Assembly: GCA_009701305.1 (NCBI GenBank)
Contig: WLKK01000005.1
Location: 1 to 35,213, forward strand
Direction: 5' to 3'
DNA length: 35,213 bases
Origin: Actinomycetota bacterium
GTDB taxonomy: Bacteria; Actinomycetota; Actinomycetes; Nanopelagicales; Nanopelagicaceae
Shown here one piece after another: positions 9,268 through 17,110 of the stretch. The notes beneath the pieces are model-generated. The model did no database searches, had not been told where the DNA came from, and was given only the letters and a program-made list of their open reading frames with translations. The translations under genes were made by a program, and so were the position numbers. Position 1 is the stretch's first letter; each line of letters starts with the position of its first letter.

Positions 9268-9483
9268 GCAAATCGAGCGGCATTAGGTAGTTATCGTATT
9301 GCTTGCGCTCACTATTTATTCTTAACTGATGAAATTTTCGTGCCACTGCTGTGCCACAATTTTTAGCTTGAAGGGAGAACCAATGGACACAAACAGATGC
9401 CCTAACTTGGCGAAATTGCGCTCAAATTAGGGCATTCAAGGTTTAGGGGTGGATAATATTGGTGTTCGGGGAAAATTGAAGCA

Positions 9484-9524
9484 GGATTAAAAGTCCGTTG
9501 CTCTACCGACTGAGCTAAAGGCCC
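9484..9524 (-). pseudogene. tRNA-Lys 5' fragment (nt 1-41)
   Basis: ggattaaaagtccgttgctctaccgactgagctaaaggccc is identical to 7078-7118; the remaining 3' part of the tRNA is absent. Confidence 0.88.
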
Positions 9525-9591
9525 CAATTGCGCTCAAGGAATCTTGAAGAGCCCTCGCGCGCTGGTGAAGTCTAGACCAGAAATCTCCTAC

Positions 9592-11307
9592 TTATTTCTT
9601 CTTATATCCAGCCGGACATTTAGGGGTAACAGCGGTTACTTTCTTGACCAACTTGCCTTTAATGCATGTAATGGTGGTTTTCTTAACTACGGGTTTAGTG
9701 ATTACGGCTGGCTTTGGATTAATCACAGGCGTTTGTATCAAAGTCTTGGGAGTAGTAGTAATTTTTACCGGGACGATGTCGCTAAATGCAACAGAACTTT
9801 GCGAGACTATCCAATTTTTAACTCGTAGATATTTGTCGATGTCAGTTGTCTGCGCAATGTAATCTGGCTGAGTGGCCCCGGTGATGTCAGCACAAGTGGC
9901 AACATCGAATGAAACACAATTTTGCCATTGATAGCCAAATTTTGGAGCCTCGGCACCAACCCATGTTCCAGGAGTTGCTGACCATTTCTGCCCGACTTGT
10001 GCAAAGCCAATAACAAATGGTGCTGTTTGCAATTGAGTGGCATACATAATTTTACTGGTGTTTGCACTAACAATTGTTCCGACTCCAACACGGTTGGTTG
10101 ATTTTACGGTGACCCTAATAAAATTATTTACATCATCAAAATTTAGAGTGTAAGAAGTTTTTGTGTCACCTTTTAAATCTATGCACTCTACTTGGCTCAT
10201 TGCTGAGCATCTTTGCCATTGATAGTTCAGCACTCCGATAGGAGTGCCAGTCCATCCAGTCGAAGAAACAGTTAGTACCTGTCGATCTTTTACAATGCCA
10301 GAAATTACGGGAAGGGCACTTGTATTCGGGACTGATGTCCCTAATACAACAGTCGTTAATGCACTTGGAGTCCCACGAAGGCCTAAGTTGTTGGTAGCAG
10401 TCACCATTACCCTGATAAATTTACCAATATCTACAGTTAACAATGTGTACGTTGCCTGTAATGCCCCCGAAATTGGAGTACACGTTGACAATTCTATAGT
10501 TGTGCAACTCTGCCACTGATAGGTATAGGTTGCCACTGGGAAAGCGTTATAAGTACCAGTAGTAGAGGTGAGCATTTCATCGACAATTGCTAATCCTGAT
10601 ATCTCTGGAGAAGTGATAAGAGTTGGTTCAGCATTTAATCTGGAAGTTGCGTCTGAAATGGATTCCGCAGTTAAATTATTAGCAGTAGCAACTACTGTTA
10701 CTACACCACGGATATACCTTCCAATTTCTGAAACAGAGATTGTATAAGTTGAATTTGTTGCTGATGGGATATCGGTGCAACTGCTAATTTCTAATGAAGC
10801 GCATCGCTGCCATTTGTAACTGTACATCGGAGTTACTACATCAATCCAAGTACCGGAGGTAAGCGTCAGAGTTGAACCAAGCTGTGCGACTCCAGTTATT
10901 ACTGGGATTACTGTTGCAAGCGGTTGAACTAGCACTCTTCCTGAAATCGCAGTTGCCGCAGTAGTTCCTCCGCCTGCAGATAAAGCGGTCACCTGAAGTT
11001 GCAAATAATTTCCACCATCAGCTGCAACTAATTTTAACGCAGAAGTTGTTGCGCCAGTAATTTGCGCGCAACTTACCAACGCCGCAGTAGAGCAGCGATA
11101 CCACTGATAACTAATACTCGATGGCGTAACGTCCCAAATGCCTGATCCGGCAGTAACAGTTTGACCGACAGCCAGAGTGCCGGCGATTGTTGGCAATGCC
11201 GTATTTGTTGGACCAGCCGCGAGCGCGCCACTTGGAGTCATAAAAGTTGCCATAAGAGTCAAAGCGATAGGCTTTGACATGGAGCGAATTAATTGACGCA
11301 ATTTCAT
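9592..11307 (-). CDS. Secreted protein with about five Ig-like repeats and a C-terminal Lys-rich tag
   Basis: N-terminal signal peptide (MKLRQLIRSMSKPIALTLMATFMTPSGALAAG); repeated YQWxRC...C..I.GAT..Y...D.G.Y.RV.VTA units; ends TITCIKGKLVKKVTAVTPKCPAGYKKK. Confidence 0.85.
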   Translation of the reverse strand: MKLRQLIRSMSKPIALTLMATFMTPSGALAAGPTNTALPTIAGTLAVGQTVTAGSGIWDVTPSSISYQWYRCSTAALVSCAQITGATTSALKLVAADGGNYLQLQVTALSAGGGTTAATAISGRVLVQPLATVIPVITGVAQLGSTLTLTSGTWIDVVTPMYSYKWQRCASLEISSCTDIPSATNSTYTISVSEIGRYIRGVVTVVATANNLTAESISDATSRLNAEPTLITSPEISGLAIVDEMLTSTTGTYNAFPVATYTYQWQSCTTIELSTCTPISGALQATYTLLTVDIGKFIRVMVTATNNLGLRGTPSALTTVVLGTSVPNTSALPVISGIVKDRQVLTVSSTGWTGTPIGVLNYQWQRCSAMSQVECIDLKGDTKTSYTLNFDDVNNFIRVTVKSTNRVGVGTIVSANTSKIMYATQLQTAPFVIGFAQVGQKWSATPGTWVGAEAPKFGYQWQNCVSFDVATCADITGATQPDYIAQTTDIDKYLRVKNWIVSQSSVAFSDIVPVKITTTPKTLIQTPVINPKPAVITKPVVKKTTITCIKGKLVKKVTAVTPKCPAGYKKK

Positions 11308-11337
11308 ATCTTAATTATCGCTGTTAAGAGCCAAAAA

Positions 11338-11565
11338 TTAGCGGAGTGAACCGCCTTCAAAGGTGGCTCTTTGCAATTTATCCCGATTCGCAATTGCTAC
11401 GACGTCGCCCGATGGAGGGATTACATAAATGAAAGGAAGATTGGTGATATCTCCTTCGCGCAGGGCTCCAGAAAGCCCGAGGACAAACTCATCGTTAACG
11501 ATGGGAGCAGCAGGACGGACTGATCCAATGACAGCCGACAAGAACCTGGAAGATATTTGTCCCAA
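11338..11565 (-). pseudogene. Truncated duplicate of the sua5/tsaC 3' end
   Basis: AAPIVNDEFVLGLSGALREGDITNLPFIYVIPPSGDVVAIANRDKLQRATFEGGSLR aligns with the C-terminus of the 12514-13524 product (about 42 of 57 residues by eye); the N-terminal catalytic domain is missing. Confidence 0.88.
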
Positions 11566-11566
11566 C

Positions 11567-12340
11567 TTATCTTTCTATTTTTTTAAGTAACACAAAATAC
11601 CAATTTAGCAGTAGTGGTCCCGAAATTTGTAATCTTTTATAATCCAAACTTCCATTTACTATTTCCGTAAAAGTGCCCATTATGTCTTTATTTTTGGGTT
11701 TAGGAACATCTATATCAATCTCAAATCGATCTGAAGTAACAACTTCGTAACCATAATCATTTGCTAATCTATTTAGTTTTTTTAATGAATACACATTATA
11801 AAAAGTTTTGCGAGGTTTACAATGTTCGAAAACTTCAATTCGAGCAGAAATATCTCCTTCGTAAAATAGACTACTTAGCCCAATCCAGTTAGGTTTTATC
11901 ATTTCGAAAATTTGCTTCATGGGCGTCTGGATTTCTGGTAGCCAGCTTAAGGTTTGTATACTTATGACTCCATCAACCCCCCCCCACTTGTTTCCTAAAT
12001 CGAACCAATCTCCCGTATCAAAATCGAGGTTTTTTAACTTGAAGTTTTTTGAAGTTTCTTTAGCTTTAATAATTAAATCACTAGATTGATCTACTCCCAC
12101 AAAATTAGTACTCGGAAATTTACTAGCTAAGAAAAAGGTTGCAGCACCAGCACCCGCTCCTAGATCGACAACTTTTTTTGAATTTGCTAATTCACGTTTA
12201 AAAAAATCATAAAATGCCTTCGTACTTTGTTTCGGATCGTCCCACTGCTTAATGTGGTATTCCATTGATACGGGATCAATCCATGATGTTTGGCCAATAT
12301 TGGGATCTACCCACTCAGAATTAATCTCTTTACTTCCCAA
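11567..12340 (-). CDS. Class I SAM-dependent methyltransferase
   Basis: VVDLGAGAGAATFFLASKFPSTNFVGVDQS (SAM-binding motif I/II); ends just upstream of the sua5 fragment. Confidence 0.85.
   Translation of the reverse strand: MGSKEINSEWVDPNIGQTSWIDPVSMEYHIKQWDDPKQSTKAFYDFFKRELANSKKVVDLGAGAGAATFFLASKFPSTNFVGVDQSSDLIIKAKETSKNFKLKNLDFDTGDWFDLGNKWGGVDGVISIQTLSWLPEIQTPMKQIFEMIKPNWIGLSSLFYEGDISARIEVFEHCKPRKTFYNVYSLKKLNRLANDYGYEVVTSDRFEIDIDVPKPKNKDIMGTFTEIVNGSLDYKRLQISGPLLLNWYFVLLKKIER
11977..11985 (-). repeat. G9 homopolymer inside the methyltransferase coding sequence
   Basis: + strand catcaaCCCCCCCCCacttg; encodes W-G-G-V (TGG GGG GGG GTT) in the open frame. Confidence 0.85.
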
Positions 12341-12513
12341 ACCGTAATCCTTTCGTAACGGATCAAATAACTTAAGATTTTTTTATCAGTTTATTTCATA
12401 GGAGTTACAATCAAAATATAATGTATCAGGATATGTGCGCTTTTCGTGAAAACTGCTTAGGGAAGTTGGCATAATTTTGTGACTAATTGCAGATTACTGT
12501 TTATTGTCAATAG

Positions 12514-13524
12514 TTAGCGGAGTGAACCGCCTTCAAAGGCTGCTCTTTGCAATCTATCCCTAATTGCAATCGCCACTCCATCCCCTGCTGGTGGGATCAC
12601 ATAAATGGCCGGAAGGTTTTTACGGTCGCCTTCGCGCAACGCTTCATAGAGCCCGCTCGCATACTCATCATCACTGATCGGCGCAGCTAGCCTAATCGCT
12701 CCATCAGGAGTTGGGTGATTCGCTGCTGCGATAAAACCCACACCGGCAATACATGCAACTACTGGGTTTATCGGATCTAATAAAAATACTTTTGCTTTTG
12801 GTGCGTAATGAGCATCGAGCAAGCCAGATGCGCGAGTTTGCGATTTTGAACTTTCAATTTTTAAGCCTGTTGTTTTCTCAATCATTTCAGCAGTGATTGC
12901 GCCGGGGCGAAGTATCCGTGGAGAATCTTCAAGACATTCAATAATCGTTGATTCGACTCCAACCAGAGATGGCCCACCATCAAGAATTACATCCCGATGC
13001 ACATCTAAAAATTCACCAATCTCCTCTTTTACCGCTTGCGCTGTTGTGGGCGAAATCGCACCGAAGCGATTCGCACTAGGAGCGGCAATCCCGCCAGCAA
13101 ATTCACGCAATAACGCCAATGCAATTGGATTGGCTGGAATACGAATCCCGACGCTATCTTGCCCGCCAGTAATGAAATCTTTTGCCTTCTCTGATCTTTT
13201 TAAAATCAAAGTCATCGGCCCTGGCCAAAAATCGCGGGCTAATGCAATTGCATAATCTGGAATATCAATTGCCCACTGATCTAATTGTGACAATTGCCCA
13301 ATATGAACTATTAATGGATGGTCGGCAGGGCGGCCTTTCACTCTATATATATGCGCAACTGCAGATTCATTTGTGGCATCTGCCCCGAGTCCATAAACCG
13401 TCTCCGTTGGGAATGCCACTAATGCCCCGAAATGTAAGGAGGCGGCGGCATTAGAGATGACGTCTGCGGTGCAATTAGATAGCAGGATTGAATGCTTAGC
13501 ACCTTCGGAACTTTTGGAACTCAC
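12514..13524 (-). CDS. sua5: L-threonylcarbamoyladenylate synthase (Sua5/YrdC/YwlC family)
   Basis: GALVAFPTETVYGLGADATNESAVAHIYRVKGRPADHPLIVHI; SVGIRIPANPIALALL; APSANRFGAISPTTA; GPSLVGVESTIIE; C-terminal Sua5 domain. Confidence 0.95.
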   Translation of the reverse strand: MSSKSSEGAKHSILLSNCTADVISNAAASLHFGALVAFPTETVYGLGADATNESAVAHIYRVKGRPADHPLIVHIGQLSQLDQWAIDIPDYAIALARDFWPGPMTLILKRSEKAKDFITGGQDSVGIRIPANPIALALLREFAGGIAAPSANRFGAISPTTAQAVKEEIGEFLDVHRDVILDGGPSLVGVESTIIECLEDSPRILRPGAITAEMIEKTTGLKIESSKSQTRASGLLDAHYAPKAKVFLLDPINPVVACIAGVGFIAAANHPTPDGAIRLAAPISDDEYASGLYEALREGDRKNLPAIYVIPPAGDGVAIAIRDRLQRAAFEGGSLR

Positions 13525-13579
13525 GGAACTATCTTCTCACTCAAAGGCATCTCTAAGGAAAATGAGAGAGAATAAAGCC

Positions 13580-14290
13580 ATGAAAATCAAATTTCCCACC
13601 ACAGCTTTACTCATCCTCTCCCTTACTGGCTTATCAATATCACCAGCAAGCGCAGCCACCGATGCTTCACCTAAGGGAATAACGGTTTCGGCGACTGGCA
13701 CTGTCAAAGTTACGCCGGATACAGTGCGCTTAAGCGCAACTATCAGCGCGCTGGCCCCAACAAATAAAGAGGCGCTAGCAAAAGCAAATGAGAGTGCAAA
13801 TACTTTTCGAACAGTTCTATTAGCCACGAAAATTGCAACAAAAGATATCAAGACCCAATCTTTTTCAGTATCCCCAGAATATAACTACACCCAAGATAAA
13901 GGCCAAGTTCTATTGGGATATCGCGCCAGTCAAAGTAGTGAAGTAATTATTCGAGATGAAAAAAATGCTGGACCAATTATTGATGCAATCATCGTTGCAA
14001 GTGGAGATGGTTTAGTAATTAATTCTGTTTCACCATTTGTTTTAGAAAGTACAAAAGCAACTACTTCTGCACGTACTGCTGCAGTTAAAACCGCAAAAAC
14101 AAAAGCGAGCGCTTATGCAAAATTGTTGGCTGTAAAACTTGGCAGAGTTGCTTACTTAAATGAAAACTCATCCCCGGTTTACACCGGACCGGTTTATGCC
14201 ATGGCAAAAGATTCTGTCGCTGCAACTCAAATTGATTTAGGTCAACAAGAGATCACAGTGACCGTTGAGGTACGCTGGAATATCGGCTGA
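13580..14290 (+). CDS. Secreted SIMPL-domain (DUF541) protein
   Basis: Signal peptide MKIKFPTTALLILSLTGLSISPASAA; GITVSATGTVKVTPDTVRLSATISAL...QEITVTVEVRWNI. The ORF track start at 13457 is probably too early. Confidence 0.85.
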   Translation: MKIKFPTTALLILSLTGLSISPASAATDASPKGITVSATGTVKVTPDTVRLSATISALAPTNKEALAKANESANTFRTVLLATKIATKDIKTQSFSVSPEYNYTQDKGQVLLGYRASQSSEVIIRDEKNAGPIIDAIIVASGDGLVINSVSPFVLESTKATTSARTAAVKTAKTKASAYAKLLAVKLGRVAYLNENSSPVYTGPVYAMAKDSVAATQIDLGQQEITVTVEVRWNIG

Positions 14291-14397
14291 GGTAAAGATT
14301 TAGCCACCATTTAGGCCAAGAATTACCCTCGAGATTAGCCGGTTTTGGAGCCAACCCAATCTGCCGTTACTCTTAGCAGGCTCCACAACGGTAGTAA

Positions 14398-14470
14398 GTC
14401 CCCATCGTCTAGTGGCCTAGGACATCGCCCTTTCACGGCGGTAACACGGGTTCGAACCCCGTTGGGGGCA
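14398..14470 (+). tRNA. tRNA-Glu (anticodon TTC)
   Basis: GTCCCCATCGTCTAGTGGCCTAGGACATCGCCCTTTCACGGCGG...GGTTCGAACCCCGTTGGGGGCA cloverleaf. Confidence 0.96.
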
Positions 14471-14499
14471 CGTAGGTCAATTTATCGAAAGATAAATTT

Positions 14500-14573
14500 G
14501 GCCCGGTAGCGCAGTTGGTTAGCGCGTCGCCCTGTCACGGCGAAGGTCGCGGGTTCAAGTCCCGTCCGGGTCG
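14500..14573 (+). tRNA. tRNA-Asp (anticodon GTC)
   Basis: GGCCCGGTAGCGCAGTTGGTTAGCGCGTCGCCCTGTCACGGCGAAGGTCGCGGGTTCAAGTCCCGTCCGGGTCG; discriminator G. Confidence 0.96.
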
Positions 14574-14582
14574 CGTAAAGCG

Positions 14583-14617
14583 CGCGCTGCTTTGAGAAAT
14601 CAAAGGAAGCGCGTTTT
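14583..14617 (+). terminator. Rho-independent-like terminator after tRNA-Asp
   Basis: CGCGCT-gCTTTGAgaaaTCAAAGga-AGCGCG followed by TTTT. Confidence 0.6.
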
Positions 14618-14641
14618 ATCTGTAGCAAGTAATTGTTATAG

Positions 14642-14715
14642 GGCTGGGTAGCTCAGTTGGTACGAGCGTGCGACTGAAAATCGTGAGGTCGACGGTTCGA
14701 TCCCGTCCCCAGCCA
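14642..14715 (+). tRNA. tRNA-Phe (anticodon GAA)
   Basis: GGCTGGGTAGCTCAGTTGGTACGAGCGTGCGACTGAAAATCGTGAGGTCGACGGTTCGATCCCGTCCCCAGCCA. Confidence 0.96.
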
Positions 14716-14752
14716 CTTCACATTCTTGATGATAAGTATGATCGGAAAATCA

Positions 14753-15820
14753 ATGAGCGAAATTAATTTATTTACTCCATTAAAAATTCGTGGAGTTGAA
14801 TTCGCTAATCGTCTTTGGGTAAGTCCGATGTGTATGTATTCCGCTAACGATGGCCTAGTTTCAGAATGGCACAGAGTCCACCTTGGTGCTTTTGCAACTG
14901 GTGGTGCAGGACTTGTTGTAGTTGAAGCAACCGGTGTAACACCAAAAGGGCGCATCAGTATTGGATGTACTGGGATTTGGAATGATGAACAAGCGCAAGC
15001 GTTTAAACCAATTACCGAATTCTCAAAATCAATGGGCAGCAAAATCGGAATTCAACTTGCCCACTCTGGTCGCAAGGGAGCCACAACAAGGCCAGGCAGT
15101 GATCATCAAATGGCAACCGAAGCTGAAGGTGGATGGGTCGCCGAAGCACCATCTGCGATTGCTTATGGAAATATGCCAATTCCACAGGCACTTACCGTTT
15201 CAGAAATTCAGCAGTTAGTTCAAGATTTTGCTGCTGCAACTAAGCGTGCAGTAAACGTTGGTTTCGATGTAATTGAATTACATGGTGCTCATGGATATTT
15301 GTTGCACCAGTTTTTATCACCACTAAGTAATTTACGTAACGATGAATACGGTGGCTCATTTGAAAATCGCGCCAGATTTTTACTTGAAACAGTTAAAGCA
15401 GTGCGCGATGCGATGCCAGATTCGATGCCATTATTTGTGCGAATTTCAGCCACAGATTGGGTAGAGGGTGGTTGGGATCTTGAACAATCAACTCAACTAG
15501 CAACTTTGCTTAAAAATAACGGTGTGGATTTAATTGACGTCTCATCTGCTGGACTTTCAGATAAACAAAAAGTTGTTGCCGGAGCTGGCTTTCAATTGCC
15601 GTTTGCAACTGCAATCCGTAAAACAACTGGGATTCTCACATCAGGGGTTGGATTGATCACGACCGCTGAGCAAGCAGATGCAGTGATTCGCGAAGGAAAA
15701 GCGGATGCGGTTTTTGCTGGACGAGCATTTTTGCGTAATCCAAGATGGGCACTCGAAGTTGCACATCAATTAAATGCCAAAGCAAAGTGGCCTCACCAGA
15801 TCGAACGTGGAAAGCTTTAA
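14753..15820 (+). CDS. NADH:flavin oxidoreductase / Old Yellow Enzyme family (YqjM-like)
   Basis: LFTPLKIRGVEFANRLWVSPMCMYSANDG...IQLAHSGRKGAT...DVIELHGAHGYLLHQFLSPLSNLRNDEYGGSFENRARF. Confidence 0.92.
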   Translation: MSEINLFTPLKIRGVEFANRLWVSPMCMYSANDGLVSEWHRVHLGAFATGGAGLVVVEATGVTPKGRISIGCTGIWNDEQAQAFKPITEFSKSMGSKIGIQLAHSGRKGATTRPGSDHQMATEAEGGWVAEAPSAIAYGNMPIPQALTVSEIQQLVQDFAAATKRAVNVGFDVIELHGAHGYLLHQFLSPLSNLRNDEYGGSFENRARFLLETVKAVRDAMPDSMPLFVRISATDWVEGGWDLEQSTQLATLLKNNGVDLIDVSSAGLSDKQKVVAGAGFQLPFATAIRKTTGILTSGVGLITTAEQADAVIREGKADAVFAGRAFLRNPRWALEVAHQLNAKAKWPHQIERGKL

Positions 15821-15825
15821 TTAAA

Positions 15826-17040
15826 TTAAAAGTTCTTCTTTTGAATTAACTTTAGACTTTGTCCAAGAAACTCAACTTGCGCATCCGTTAAATCATGGTG
15901 ACAAGCAACCAAAAAAGTAGAGCCTGAAATTTTATCCGCTACAGGGTAATTATTCCCTAAACCAAGAGTTGGTAACAATTTTTTCAATGCTGGCTGCTTC
16001 GTAAAATTTCCCGTGAGTGGTGGTCTGGTATCTATTTCAAGATTTTCCAGTGATCTCATATAAGATTTTAAATCTTTTAGATTAGAATCGGTTGCTCTGA
16101 TTGATAATAGCATCCATGTATGACGGTTAAGCTCTTCATCAGATTTTAAATACTCATGGCCAATAAGTTCGAATTTAGAATCTTTAATCTCATTATGAAT
16201 GTATCTAGCAATTTCTTGCCTTCTTTGAATGTTTTCTGGAAGTCTCTTTAATTGACTTAAGCCGATAGCTGCTTGGATTTCCATTGGCCTAATGTTGTAC
16301 CCGGCAGATACAAACATAAATCGGGAATCAATTTCTGGATTTTCTAACTCCCACTTCTTGTGATCTGTTCGATTTCTTGACCATCCATGAGACCTGATAG
16401 ATTGTAAGTCTTGTGCTACCTCGAAATCATTAGTGGCAATTCCACCACCTTCCATAGTTGTTAAGTGGTGGGAAAAGTAAAAAGAGAAAGATCCAGCTTT
16501 CCCTAACGTGCCAGCCATCTCGCCATTGAATGCACTGCCTAGAGATTCACAATTATCTTCAAGTAAAATTAATCCAAAATCTTCACATAACTTTTTTAGT
16601 TCTTCCCCATCAAGACACAAACCCAGTGGATGGATAATCATTAATGCCTTAATGCTTCTATCTTTTTCAAGTACTTTCCGAACTTCTTTTAAATCAAGAC
16701 CTAATGTTCTTTGATCGATATCTACAAATACTGGCTCTAAACCTAATTGGATGATCGGCCAAACTGTGGTGGGCCACGCTATTGCAGGGACGATTACTCG
16801 AGATCCAGTCGGCAATAATGGCTCACCGCTTGAAGGTCTTACCAAGCTTTCAATAATCGCCAGATTTGCTGAAGAGCCTGAGTTGACCATAATGAAATGC
16901 TTTACTTTGAGGTATTCAGCCATTGCCATTTCAAATTCCGCTACTTTTTTACCGATTGTTAACTCGCCAGTACGCAAGACATCGATTGCTGCTTCTATAT
17001 CAGATTCTGTAAATCCCAGAGAAGCCAATGGTATTTTCAC
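15826..17040 (-). CDS. DegT-fold PLP enzyme, probable sugar 3-dehydratase (ColD/RfbH-like) rather than aminotransferase
   Basis: NSGSSANLAIIESLV; active-site segment GSFSFYFSHHLTTMEGGGI carries His-His where aminotransferases have the catalytic Lys. Confidence 0.75.
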   Translation of the reverse strand: MKIPLASLGFTESDIEAAIDVLRTGELTIGKKVAEFEMAMAEYLKVKHFIMVNSGSSANLAIIESLVRPSSGEPLLPTGSRVIVPAIAWPTTVWPIIQLGLEPVFVDIDQRTLGLDLKEVRKVLEKDRSIKALMIIHPLGLCLDGEELKKLCEDFGLILLEDNCESLGSAFNGEMAGTLGKAGSFSFYFSHHLTTMEGGGIATNDFEVAQDLQSIRSHGWSRNRTDHKKWELENPEIDSRFMFVSAGYNIRPMEIQAAIGLSQLKRLPENIQRRQEIARYIHNEIKDSKFELIGHEYLKSDEELNRHTWMLLSIRATDSNLKDLKSYMRSLENLEIDTRPPLTGNFTKQPALKKLLPTLGLGNNYPVADKISGSTFLVACHHDLTDAQVEFLGQSLKLIQKKNF

Positions 17041-17110
17041 TATTGAAATATAGCCGATTCAAACCAATGTGCCACTTTTATCTAATCATTTTTATGACTA
17101 GAGTTGACCC

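Noticed and set aside
9332-9360. Reverse-frame reading KLWHSSGTKISS near the 5' tRNA fragment, possibly an integrase C-terminal relic
   Set aside because: Only a dozen residues, no integrase catalytic motifs nearby; cannot be supported without a search.
12893-13454. + strand ORFs of 120 and 90 aa
   Set aside because: Antisense to the well-supported sua5 coding sequence.
14398-14715. tRNA-Glu/Asp/Phe cluster as an integration target
   Set aside because: All three genes are intact and no partial duplicates of them were found in the window.
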